Shown here: one piece after another, positions 53,083 through 61,182 of the stretch
Position numbering within the stretch: position 1 is the stretch's first letter
Layout of the letters: every line of letters starts with the position of its first letter
Assembly: GCF_010731895.1 (NCBI RefSeq)
Contig: NZ_AP022596.1
Span: 4,588,001-4,652,000, forward strand
Direction: 5' to 3'
Source of the DNA: Mycolicibacterium helvum
Lineage (GTDB): Bacteria; Actinomycetota; Actinomycetes; Mycobacteriales; Mycobacteriaceae
DNA length: 64,000 nucleotides
Translations under genes and position numbers: made by a program
The notes under the pieces: model-generated
Told to the model about the DNA's origin: nothing
The model's input: only the letters and a program-made list of their open reading frames with translations
Databases searched by the model: none

Positions 53083-53943
53083 GTGTCGGGTGTTGAAGAC
53101 AAGGTCGTCATCGTCACGGGTGCCGGAGGCGGCCTGGGCCGTTCGTATGCGCGATTCTTGGCGGCCAACGGGGCACTCGTCGTCGTCAACGACCTGGGCG
53201 GAGCTCGAGACGGTTCCGGTGCGGGTACCGCGGCCGCCGACACCGTGGTCGAGGAGATTCGAAGCGCAGGCGGCAAGGCGGTGGCCAGCTACGATTCCGT
53301 CGCGGACGAATCCGGAGCAGCCGCGATCATCGACACGGCGCTCAATGAGTTCGGTGCGGTACACGGCGTGGTGAGCAACGCAGGCATCCTGCGCGACGGT
53401 GCGTTCCACAAGATGTCCGGCGAGAGCTGGGATGCCGTCCAGAAGGTGCATCTTTACGGCGGATTCAATGTCATTCGGGCCGCGTGGCCGCACTTCCGCG
53501 AGCAGAACTTCGGGCGCATCGTGGTCGCCACGTCCACCAGCGGCCTGTACGGGAATTTCGGCCAGGCGAACTACTCGGCAGCCAAGGCCGGTCTGGTGGG
53601 CCTGATCAACACCCTGGCCATCGAAGGCGCCAAGTACTCGATCACGGCCAACGCCGTTGCGCCGCTGGCTGCTACCAGGATGACCGCCGACATCGCTCCG
53701 CAGGAGCTGCTGGACAAGCTGGATCCCGAATTGGTGGCGCCGGCCGTCGGGTACCTCGTGTCAGCGGAGAACTCCGACACCGCATCGGTGTTCGTCGTCG
53801 GCGGCGGACTGGTGCAGCGGGTCGCTCAATTCCAGAATGACGGGGTCACCTTCACCACGCCGCCCAGCCTGGCCGACATCACCTCACGGTGGTCGCAGAT
53901 CAGCGATATGTCGGACGCCAAGCTCGGCCGCAATCCCGTCTGA
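53083..53943 (+). CDS. SDR of the HSD17B4 / (3R)-hydroxyacyl-CoA dehydrogenase type
   Basis: 286 residues: 'VVIVTGAGGGLGRSYARFLA', then the hallmark 'VVNDLGGARDGSG' and 'GKAVASYDSVADESG' of peroxisomal multifunctional-enzyme type SDRs, active-site Tyr164 and Lys168 in 'NYSAAKAG'. These enzymes oxidise (3R)-hydroxyacyl-CoAs of steroids or branched chains. GGAGG seven bases before the GTG at 53083 fixes the start. It has its own regulatory gap upstream and leads into two acyl-CoA ligase genes. Confidence 0.9.
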   Translation: MSGVEDKVVIVTGAGGGLGRSYARFLAANGALVVVNDLGGARDGSGAGTAAADTVVEEIRSAGGKAVASYDSVADESGAAAIIDTALNEFGAVHGVVSNAGILRDGAFHKMSGESWDAVQKVHLYGGFNVIRAAWPHFREQNFGRIVVATSTSGLYGNFGQANYSAAKAGLVGLINTLAIEGAKYSITANAVAPLAATRMTADIAPQELLDKLDPELVAPAVGYLVSAENSDTASVFVVGGGLVQRVAQFQNDGVTFTTPPSLADITSRWSQISDMSDAKLGRNPV

Positions 53944-53954
53944 GTGATGGTGCC

Positions 53955-55586
53955 ATGAGCACGTCGCCAGTGTCCGATCTCGACCCGAGTGCGCGCCCCC
54001 GGGCGTATCGACCGGCCGACCGCGCAGTGCCGCTGGTCGGCCACACCATAGGCGAATTACTGGGGATACGGGCCGGCGAGCACCCGGATCGGGAGGCCGT
54101 GATCGGCGTCCGCCACGGTACCGATCGCATTGAAAGGCTCACCTACGCCGAGCTTCTCGATGAGGCCGACCGGGTAGCCGCGGCACTGGCGGTGCTGGTG
54201 GAACCCGGCGACATGGTGGCGTTGTGGGCTCCCAATGTCATCGAGTGGACGGTCATCCAATATGGGGCGGCGTTGGCCGGTGTCGTGCTGGTGGCGCTCA
54301 ATCCGGTGCTGCGCCACGACGAACTCGAGTATGCGTTACGGCACAGCCGAGCACGATTGCTGCTGCATGCGGACAACAGTCGCGGGTATGAGATGGGCGC
54401 GGTCGCCGAGAGCGTGTGCGGGAGTATTCCCGGCATTCAACGGATCTCGCTGTCGCAACCATGGCTGGCACCGTCGGGTTCCGCGGCCAGCGACATCGGC
54501 ACCGATGCGGATTCGCCGGTCATGCTGCAATACACCTCGGGTACGACCGGCCGCCCGAAGGGCGTCCTGCTCACCCACCGGGCCCTGATCAACGTCGCCA
54601 AACTCACGATGCAGGCTGCCAGGGTGGCCGAGGGGGCGATCTGCTGCAACCCACTACCGTTGTTCCACACGGCCGGCTGCGTCATCGCCACGCTGGGTCC
54701 GCTGTGGGTGGCCGGCACCGTCGTTCTGTCCGAACGATTCAGCCCCGAAACCGCGCTCGAGACGTTGCGCCGGGAAAACGTCTCGGTGCTGTTCTATGTC
54801 CCCGCAGTGCTGCACGCCCTGCTGCAACGCCAAGCCGACGAGGGCCGGCCGGCGCCGCGCCTCGATGTGATCATGGGTGGGGCGGCCACCGTATCGAGTG
54901 AGCTGATCGACGGCGCGGCGAAGGTATTCGGCGCCCGAGTGCACAATCTCTACGGCCAGACCGAGCTCGCGCCGGTGGTCTCGTTGACCCGCCCGGAGGA
55001 CAGTCGGCACGACCAGCTGCACACGGTGGGACGCCCACTGCCGCAACTCGACTGCAAGGTCATCGATCCGGGCACCGGTGCGGTTGTGGCCATCGGTCAG
55101 GTCGGGGAGATCTGTGCCCGTGGGTATCAACAGTTCGTCGAGTACCTGCATGATCCGGATGCCACCGCAGCCGCCGTCGACCCGGAAGGTTTCGTGCGGA
55201 CCGGCGATCTGGGCACCATGGACGAACGCGGCTTTCTCAGGGTCACCGGCAGGCTCAAGGAGCTGATCATCCGCGGCGGTGAGAACATCGCACCCGCCGA
55301 GGTGGAGTCTGTCATCGCACAACATGACGATGTGCTCGATGTGGTGGCCGTGGGCCTTCCCGACGAGCGGATGGGGGAGATCGTCGCCGTGGTATGCCGC
55401 GTCGGTGGTCGTGTGCGAGTAAGCCTGCGGGACAGTCTGGTCGCGTATGCACGAGACCGGCTTCCGGCCTACAAGGTGCCAGCCCGGTGGTTCCTCATCG
55501 ATGAGTTTCCGAGGACCCCGACGGGCAAGGTCCAGCGCTTTGCCCTGCGGGAGGCCGCACTGGCGCAGGAACTGAGCGAACTGTGA
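53955..55586 (+). CDS. Acyl-CoA synthetase / AMP-dependent ligase 1
   Basis: 543 residues of the ANL superfamily: P-loop 'YTSGTTGRPKGVLLTHR', 'LYGQTELAPVVSL', hinge region 'GFVRTGDLGTMDERGFLRVTGRLKELIIRGGENIAP', and the C-terminal 'RTPTGKVQRFAL' with the catalytic Lys. It activates a carboxylate to its CoA thioester, the entry step for most of the enzymes here. It starts 11 bases after the SDR; its stop overlaps a second ligase gene. Substrate unknown. Confidence 0.92.
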   Translation: MSTSPVSDLDPSARPRAYRPADRAVPLVGHTIGELLGIRAGEHPDREAVIGVRHGTDRIERLTYAELLDEADRVAAALAVLVEPGDMVALWAPNVIEWTVIQYGAALAGVVLVALNPVLRHDELEYALRHSRARLLLHADNSRGYEMGAVAESVCGSIPGIQRISLSQPWLAPSGSAASDIGTDADSPVMLQYTSGTTGRPKGVLLTHRALINVAKLTMQAARVAEGAICCNPLPLFHTAGCVIATLGPLWVAGTVVLSERFSPETALETLRRENVSVLFYVPAVLHALLQRQADEGRPAPRLDVIMGGAATVSSELIDGAAKVFGARVHNLYGQTELAPVVSLTRPEDSRHDQLHTVGRPLPQLDCKVIDPGTGAVVAIGQVGEICARGYQQFVEYLHDPDATAAAVDPEGFVRTGDLGTMDERGFLRVTGRLKELIIRGGENIAPAEVESVIAQHDDVLDVVAVGLPDERMGEIVAVVCRVGGRVRVSLRDSLVAYARDRLPAYKVPARWFLIDEFPRTPTGKVQRFALREAALAQELSEL

Positions 55587-57343
55587 CCGTTCGCCCGTCT
55601 ATCGAGGCTCGTCGCCTCGCTCTCCGAGAGAGTTTTCCGTCCTGGCAACCGACGAGCCTGGCAGGCTGGCTCGACAGGTGTGCGGCACAGTATCCTTCGC
55701 GGCCGTTCGTGTTGGCCGACGCGGGATCGGCGACGTACCGGGAGGTCGCGCAGGAGTCTCGCAGGCTTGCCGCGGGGTTGTCCGTTCTCGGTGTGCGGCC
55801 CGGCGATCGGGTGGGAATGTTGGTCGCCAACTATCCAGAATTCGTCAGTGTGAAGTTCGCGATCGCCCGTGTCGGTGCGATCGCGGTGCCGTTCAACTAT
55901 CTCTACCGCGAGAGCGAATTAGCGTTCGTGCTGGCGGATTCCGAATGCCGGGTGCTGGTGACGATGACAGAGTTCGGCTCGCTGGACTACCAGCAGATGC
56001 TCGACGGGATCATCCCGGGCTGGAGCCGCCCCGGCTTCGCCGATCGGCCAGCCACCGCCGACGGTGTCCCCGGTCTGCGCCATGTCGTGGTACTGGACAC
56101 CGGGGGTGAACCACGCGATGGCGCGCTCTCGGTAGCGGGCCTCGGCGAACTCGCGGGCACGGTGGGCGCCGTGTTCGCGCCGCCCGACGTCAACCCACTG
56201 GCTGCCGGTGACATGCTCTACACGTCGGGGACGACGGGGGCGCCCAAAGGTGTGATGGTGTCGCACGACGCGGTGTTGCGCACCGCCTACGCGTCGGCGC
56301 TGACACGTGCTTACCAGGACGGGCGCCGAATTCTGTACTCCCTGCCCTGCTATCACATGTTCGGCTACATCGAGGGTTTGTTATCGGTGATGTTCGTCGG
56401 CGGAGCGGTGATCCTGCAGCCGTCGTTCAGTGCCGAGGGCTACTTCCGAGGTATCGAGCGGCACCGCGCCACCGACATGCTCTGTGTACCGACGATGGCC
56501 GTGGCAATGCTGGAGAGCCCGGCCCGCACCCGCTATGACCTCAGCTCTCTGGATGCCGTGCTATGCGGGTCAGCACCGGCCCCGGTTTGGCTGTGGGAGA
56601 ACGTGACCCGAGATTTCGGGGTCGCCGAGATCGTCACCGGATACGGCATGACGGAAAGCGGTGGGGCGATGACACTCACCCTGCCGGAAGATCCGCTCGA
56701 GGCGCTGTCCGAAACGGTGGGAAGGCCGAAATTGGCAGGCGCGGCCGGGGTGCCCGGTACCGACACCCTGGTGGTCTATTGCGCGGTTGACCCCGACACC
56801 GGTGCGCCGGTGACGCCGGGCACCGAGGGTGAGCTGATCTCGCGGGGTCCAACGACGATGTCGCAGTACTGGAACCGCCCAGCCGACACTGCCCGCACGC
56901 TCCGTGACGGGTGGTTGCACTCGGGGGACCTGGGGCGCATCCGCGCTGACGGATACCTCCAGGTGACCGGCCGAAGCAAAGAGCTGTACAAAAGCGGCGG
57001 CGAGCTGGTCATGCCCAAGGAGATCGAGGACCTACTGGCCGGGCATCCGGGCATCAGCCAGGTGTTCGCCGTGGGGCTGACCGACGAGCGATGGGGCGAA
57101 ATCGGCTGCGTCGTCGTGGTTCCGGCGCCCGGTCAGGAGATCTCGGAACAGGACGTGCTGACGCTGTGCCGAGAGAAGCTGGCACGCTTCAAGGTGCCCA
57201 AACGCGTTGCCTTCTACCGGGCCGAGGATCTGCCCACGACGCCCACCGGCAAGGTGCAGAAGTACCGGCTGGTGCAGCAGTTGTCAGGCCACGACAAAGC
57301 TGCGGACACCGTCGACGTCGGCGCCGGTCAGGGCGCCCCGTAG
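55583..57343 (+). CDS. Acyl-CoA synthetase / AMP-dependent ligase 2
   Basis: 586 residues, ANL superfamily: 'YTSGTTGAPKGVMVSHDAV', 'GYGMTESGGAMTL', 'GWLHSGDLGRIRADGYLQVTGRSKELYKSGGE' and 'TTPTGKVQKYRL'. It diverges from ligase 1 throughout, so the two probably activate different intermediates or an entry acid and a later fragment. GTG start overlapping ligase 1. Its last 60 bases overlap the end of the convergent metallo-beta-lactamase gene. Confidence 0.9.
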   Translation: MTVRPSIEARRLALRESFPSWQPTSLAGWLDRCAAQYPSRPFVLADAGSATYREVAQESRRLAAGLSVLGVRPGDRVGMLVANYPEFVSVKFAIARVGAIAVPFNYLYRESELAFVLADSECRVLVTMTEFGSLDYQQMLDGIIPGWSRPGFADRPATADGVPGLRHVVVLDTGGEPRDGALSVAGLGELAGTVGAVFAPPDVNPLAAGDMLYTSGTTGAPKGVMVSHDAVLRTAYASALTRAYQDGRRILYSLPCYHMFGYIEGLLSVMFVGGAVILQPSFSAEGYFRGIERHRATDMLCVPTMAVAMLESPARTRYDLSSLDAVLCGSAPAPVWLWENVTRDFGVAEIVTGYGMTESGGAMTLTLPEDPLEALSETVGRPKLAGAAGVPGTDTLVVYCAVDPDTGAPVTPGTEGELISRGPTTMSQYWNRPADTARTLRDGWLHSGDLGRIRADGYLQVTGRSKELYKSGGELVMPKEIEDLLAGHPGISQVFAVGLTDERWGEIGCVVVVPAPGQEISEQDVLTLCREKLARFKVPKRVAFYRAEDLPTTPTGKVQKYRLVQQLSGHDKAADTVDVGAGQGAP

Positions 57344-58309
57344 TTCGAGCAGATCGAGATGCGACTGCACCTCCAGGATCGCCGTCATCTGATGGATGGT
57401 CTGAAGCTCGTCGAGCGTGCGTTCCCGCCGCGTCCACAGCATCGCGGTGGCCACCTCGTACGCAGTGTGGCGCCCGGCGGCAATCAGGTCGCCGATCTGT
57501 CGCAGCCGGACCTCGTGGTGCTGGATCAGTTCGTGGGCCCGGGCGTGCGTGCCGGCATCGGTGGCGCCGTGCGCCGGAAGCATTCTCGCGTCGGGCAGGT
57601 CCAGAACCAGGCGAAGCGAGTCGATATAGGAGCGCAGCGGTAGCTTCTCGGGGGCGCGCTCGAACGCGATCGACGGGGTGATGCGGGGCAGCAGGTGATC
57701 GCCGGTGAACAGCAGGCCCTGTGCGGTGTCTTCGAAGACGACGTGTCCCCTGGTGTGTCCCGGGGTGGCACGGACCGTGATCTGGGTGGGGCCGCAGTCG
57801 ATGACGTCGCCGTCGTCCAGCCAGCAATCCGGGGGTGAAAAGGCCACATCAAGCTCGTAGGCCTCCCACTCGAGCGCGGTGATTTCACCGGCCACCTGTG
57901 CCGCGCCGGCGCGGACCAGCGCGCCGATCTGGTTCGGGTGCACCTCATCGGGCTGCTGCGCGAACGCCGCGATGCTGTGCCGTTCCTCGCGTCCGAGCAT
58001 CAATTCGATGCCGTGCCGATCACGCCACCGCACGCCGAGCGAGTAGTGATCCCAGTGTTGGTGGGTGGCCACGATTCGGCGTACGTCACCGAGGCCGAAG
58101 CCCAGCGCATGCAACGCGTCAGTCAACGCCGTCTCACCCGGCGGGTATGCCCATCCCGGGTCGACCAAGGTGACTCCGTCGGGGCAGTGGATGACGTACG
58201 CGTTGACGACCTGCAGGTCGGGTAGCGGGAGCGGCAGTGCGACGTGCGCCACGGTGCCGGTCAGGGTCTTGAGGCCTCGGCCGACCGCGTCCGCCGATGT
58301 GTGTGACAT
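57284..58309 (-). CDS. Metallo-beta-lactamase-fold hydrolase
   Basis: 341 residues. Zinc ligands lie in 'IVATHQHWDHYSLGV' (HxHxDH), 'TPGHTRGHVVF' and 'LFTGDHLLPRITPSI'. The C-terminal helical part ('AHELIQHHEVRLRQIGDLIAAG') resembles the winged-helix tail of glyoxalase II/LACTB2-like thioester or ester hydrolases. It could hydrolyse a CoA thioester or lactone in the pathway. It is convergent with ligase 2, overlapping by 60 bases, and divergent from the DUF7064 gene across site 3 of the shared motif. Confidence 0.87.
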   Translation of the reverse strand: MSHTSADAVGRGLKTLTGTVAHVALPLPLPDLQVVNAYVIHCPDGVTLVDPGWAYPPGETALTDALHALGFGLGDVRRIVATHQHWDHYSLGVRWRDRHGIELMLGREERHSIAAFAQQPDEVHPNQIGALVRAGAAQVAGEITALEWEAYELDVAFSPPDCWLDDGDVIDCGPTQITVRATPGHTRGHVVFEDTAQGLLFTGDHLLPRITPSIAFERAPEKLPLRSYIDSLRLVLDLPDARMLPAHGATDAGTHARAHELIQHHEVRLRQIGDLIAAGRHTAYEVATAMLWTRRERTLDELQTIHQMTAILEVQSHLDLLELRGALTGADVDGVRSFVVA

Positions 58310-58337
58310 CCGGTGCTCCCATTCTGCCGCAACAAAA

Positions 58338-58365
58338 TTTAACAGAGACTAGAAAACTATGTTAG
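58338..58365. promoter_or_regulatory. Shared regulatory motif, site 3 (TTTAAC-N17-GTTAG)
   Basis: TTTAAC at 58338, 17 bases containing AGACTAGAAA, then GTTAG ending at 58365: the same arrangement as site 1. It lies 29 bases before the minus-strand hydrolase gene and serves a divergent region, again like site 1. Confidence 0.55.
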
Positions 58366-58453
58366 CGTCGGATCATAACCGTGATGAATGACACGTGACC
58401 AAGTCGAAGCAACATTCAAAACCATGAGCAGAATGCGAAGGAGGTCGGCAGCG

Positions 58454-58549
58454 ATGGCCATCGGCTCACCAAGCCGGGCAGGCACCACGGTGCTGATGCG
58501 CGATGGCTTCGTGGCAACCACCGCCGGGCCGGGGGTACCTCGATGCTGA
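58454..58549 (+). CDS. Possible 31-aa peptide or leader ORF
   Basis: An ATG with AAGGAGG at good distance opens a 31-codon frame ending in Cys ('GPGVPRC'). Its stop overlaps the ATG of the next gene, which has no comparable ribosome-binding site. It could be a coupling leader, a small peptide, or the true N-terminus of the downstream protein if the sequence has a frameshift. I recognise no family. Confidence 0.35.
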   Translation: MAIGSPSRAGTTVLMRDGFVATTAGPGVPRC

Positions 58550-59508
58550 CCGCCGCCGACGATTACCCGCACGAGGTCGGGGCAGAGGTCAACTTCAACG
58601 AGTCGATGTACTTCGAGTTCCACGACCCGGCGCTCGATCTCGGCGGATTCCTGCGCCTGGCCAACCGGCCGAACGAGGGTATCGGCGAACGAACCGTCTG
58701 CCTGTACCTACCCGGAGGGGCCGTCGGGTTTGGATTCCTGCGGCCCACCGTCACGACCAACGAAGCCATGAATGCCGGTGGCCTGGTCGTGGAGGTTCTC
58801 CAGCCGATGGAAGAGCTCAGCATTCGGTTCGGCGGTGACCTCTGCGTCATGGCAGATCCGCGCGCGATGAACGATCCGAAGGCCGCGCTGGCGTCTCATC
58901 CCATGGTGCGGGCCGACATCGAACTGCGGTACCGGGCACTAGCCGGCGCCCACGAGCAGACGTTCGAATCTGACGGGCAGTCGTTCGCGCCGCATCATTA
59001 CGAGCAACTCTGTGCGGTGAGTGGCCGGATCCAGCTCGGTCCGGATCGGTTCACCGTCGCAGGCCATGGCCTGCGTGATCATTCCTGGGGGCCGCGTTCT
59101 TGGCAGGCGCCGTGGTTCTATCGCTGGCTGCACGGCTGCAGTGCCGAATTCGGCTTCATGGCAGCTTATTTCGGTGATCCCGACGGATCCAGCAGGTGCG
59201 GCGGATTCGTATTCGACGGCTCGGTGTTGCACGCATGCGACGAGGTGAAGATCACCACCGCGCGTGATCACGACGGATTCCAACAGCAGATCGACCTATC
59301 GATCGCGGCGGGGCAACACCACTGGCGGCTGCGAGGTGAAGCACTGTCCTCCGTACCGCTGCGGCACCGTAACGCGGACGGCACGGTCGGGACTCGCATC
59401 GTCGAGTCAGCGATCCGTTGGGAACTAGCCGACGGCGAGGTGCTGCACGGGATGGCCGAATACCTCGATCAATTACACGACGGGCGTCCCGTGGGAACGC
59501 ACGTTTAA
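58543..59508 (+). CDS. DUF7064/DUF7065-type lipocalin-like protein (CrtC/AttH relative)
   Basis: 321 residues, two beta-rich halves: 'NFNESMYFEFHDPALDLGGFLRLANRPNEG' and 'AGGLVVEVLQPME', then 'GRIQLGPDRFTVAGHGLRDHSWGPRSWQ' with 'WFYRWLHGC'. I associate this with DUF7064-type proteins, which resemble carotenoid hydratase CrtC and AttH, folds that bind hydrophobic ligands. A hydratase or binding role on an isoprenoid or steroid-like substrate is inferred. Translated from the ATG at 58543, coupled to the small upstream ORF. Confidence 0.7.
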   Translation: MLTAADDYPHEVGAEVNFNESMYFEFHDPALDLGGFLRLANRPNEGIGERTVCLYLPGGAVGFGFLRPTVTTNEAMNAGGLVVEVLQPMEELSIRFGGDLCVMADPRAMNDPKAALASHPMVRADIELRYRALAGAHEQTFESDGQSFAPHHYEQLCAVSGRIQLGPDRFTVAGHGLRDHSWGPRSWQAPWFYRWLHGCSAEFGFMAAYFGDPDGSSRCGGFVFDGSVLHACDEVKITTARDHDGFQQQIDLSIAAGQHHWRLRGEALSSVPLRHRNADGTVGTRIVESAIRWELADGEVLHGMAEYLDQLHDGRPVGTHV

Positions 59509-59528
59509 ACGAAGGGATCAGCGAAGTC

Positions 59529-59981
59529 ATGAAAGTGTTCCAAGACCTTGCGGAGTTCACGACGGCGGCGGGCACCGAACTCGGGCCAACAGATTGGCTG
59601 CCCATCGATCAACAACGTGTCGATGGCTTCGCCGACGCGACCGATGACCATCAGTGGATTCACGTCGACCCCGAACGCGCCGCGTCCGGACCGTTCGGCG
59701 GCACCATCGCCCACGGTCTACTGACACTTGCCCTGCTGCCGCGGTTCATGCATGAGCTCTACCGGGTGGACAACGTCACCATGGCTGTCAACTACGGGTT
59801 CAACAAGGTGCGGTTCATCACCCCGGTGCCCGTCGGGGCCAAGCTTCGGGCGTCGTCGGTGATCTCGCGGGTCGACGCGCTGGACGGTGCGGTGCAGGCC
59901 ACCATGGTGACCACGATCGAGGCCGAAGGGGCCAGCAAGCCCGCCGCGGTGATCGAATCGATTGTGCGCTATGTCGGTTGA
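59529..59981 (+). CDS. MaoC-family dehydratase (R-hydratase)
   Basis: 150 residues, single hot-dog fold. The hydratase motif is 'DDHQWIHVDPERAASGPFGGTIAHGLLTLAL', with the catalytic Asp-His pair in 'DDHQWIHVD' and Ser/His later; 'YGFNKVRFITPVPVGAKL' closes the fold. It should hydrate a trans-2-enoyl-CoA to the (3R)-hydroxyacyl-CoA, which the HSD17B4-like SDR could then oxidise. The frame is open upstream, but homology begins at this ATG. It overlaps the next gene by 11 bases. Confidence 0.92.
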   Translation: MKVFQDLAEFTTAAGTELGPTDWLPIDQQRVDGFADATDDHQWIHVDPERAASGPFGGTIAHGLLTLALLPRFMHELYRVDNVTMAVNYGFNKVRFITPVPVGAKLRASSVISRVDALDGAVQATMVTTIEAEGASKPAAVIESIVRYVG

Positions 59982-61182
59982 GGCCCGTCCCGATACCAAG
60001 GTCGCAACCGCACAAGCGCTCTATGGCGCGCTGGCCACCGGTGATGTGGATGCGATCGACCGGCTACTGGCTCCTGACTTCGTCGGCCACGCCGCGCCGG
60101 GATTGCCCCTCGCCATGGGCGGTACCCACGTCGGCGCCGAGGCGATGCGCACGAACTTGTGGTGGCGGATCGGGGAGCACTTCAAGGTCCGCGCCGAGGC
60201 CGAAGACTTCCAGCCGCTGGAAGACGGCCGGCTCGTGGTGATCGGGGCATATCGCGGCACGGCTCGCCGCTCGGGAGCCGAGCTCGACGCAGCCTTCGTC
60301 CACCTCCTGTCCTTCGACGGGGCCGGTCGTATCGCGTCCCTGAATCAACTCACCGACACCGCCGCCTGGCATGCCGCACTCGACGGTGGCAACCGTCTGC
60401 AGACCATCGACTTCCGGGTCGAAGACGGGGTGGCGACGATCTGTTTGAATCGCCCTGCGCAGCGCAATGCCATCAATCTGCGGATGGCCCAGGAGTTCTT
60501 GGAGGTGGCACGGCGTATCGCCGCTGATCCCTCGGTGCGCGCAGTCCTGATCAGTGGCAACGGCCCGGCGCTGACCGTGGGCGGTGACATTGCGTACTTC
60601 CTGGAGGGCGGGGGTGAGGGCTACGACCGGCTGTTCGAGCGGATGATCTGGCCGTTCCACGAGGCGTTCGACATCCTGAGCCGGATCGAAGCGCCCATCG
60701 TGGCAGCCGCGCACGGCGCGGTGGCCGGCGGTGGCATGGGGTTCGTCTATGCCGCCGATCTCGTCCTCGCGGCAGAGGGCACCAGGTTCGTTCCCGCCTT
60801 CGCCGCCATCGGGCTGTCCGGCGACGGGGGTGGTACCTATCACCTGCCACGACTGATCGGGCCGCGCCGCGCCGCGCAGGCGTACCTGCGCAACACGCCG
60901 ATCAGTGTCGATGAGGCCCTCGAATGGGGCCTGGTGAACGAGATCGTGCCGGCTGACGAACTCCACAGTCGTGCAACGGCATTGGCGCGCGAGCTGGCAC
61001 AAGGACCCACCGTCGCGTTTGCGACGATGCGCAAGCTGTTGCGGGAAAGCTGGGGTAACGACCTCACGGCACAGCTGGCTGCGGAATTGCGCGGCACCAA
61101 GAAAACAGGAATCACCCGCGATGCGGCAGGTGCATTCTCCGCGTTCGCGCAGAAGCGGACACCGACTTTCGAAGGGCGATGA
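59971..61182 (+). CDS. SnoaL-like domain fused to an enoyl-CoA hydratase/isomerase
   Basis: 403 residues in two parts. Residues 1-130 are an NTF2/SnoaL-type domain ('ALATGDVDAIDRLLAPDFVGHA', 'HVGAEAMRTNLWWRIGEHFKV', 'AFVHLLSFDGAGRI'). From about 135 a crotonase follows ('VEDGVATICLNRPAQRNAINLRM', 'GAVAGGGMGFVYAADLVLA', 'IGLSGDGGGTYHLPRLIG'). The usual hydratase glutamates are not evident; Asp in 'SGDGG' suggests an isomerase type. The fusion implies two consecutive steps, for example cyclisation, hydration or isomerisation on a ring-derived CoA ester. The ATG at 59971 overlaps the MaoC gene. Confidence 0.85.
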   Translation: MSVEARPDTKVATAQALYGALATGDVDAIDRLLAPDFVGHAAPGLPLAMGGTHVGAEAMRTNLWWRIGEHFKVRAEAEDFQPLEDGRLVVIGAYRGTARRSGAELDAAFVHLLSFDGAGRIASLNQLTDTAAWHAALDGGNRLQTIDFRVEDGVATICLNRPAQRNAINLRMAQEFLEVARRIAADPSVRAVLISGNGPALTVGGDIAYFLEGGGEGYDRLFERMIWPFHEAFDILSRIEAPIVAAAHGAVAGGGMGFVYAADLVLAAEGTRFVPAFAAIGLSGDGGGTYHLPRLIGPRRAAQAYLRNTPISVDEALEWGLVNEIVPADELHSRATALARELAQGPTVAFATMRKLLRESWGNDLTAQLAAELRGTKKTGITRDAAGAFSAFAQKRTPTFEGR

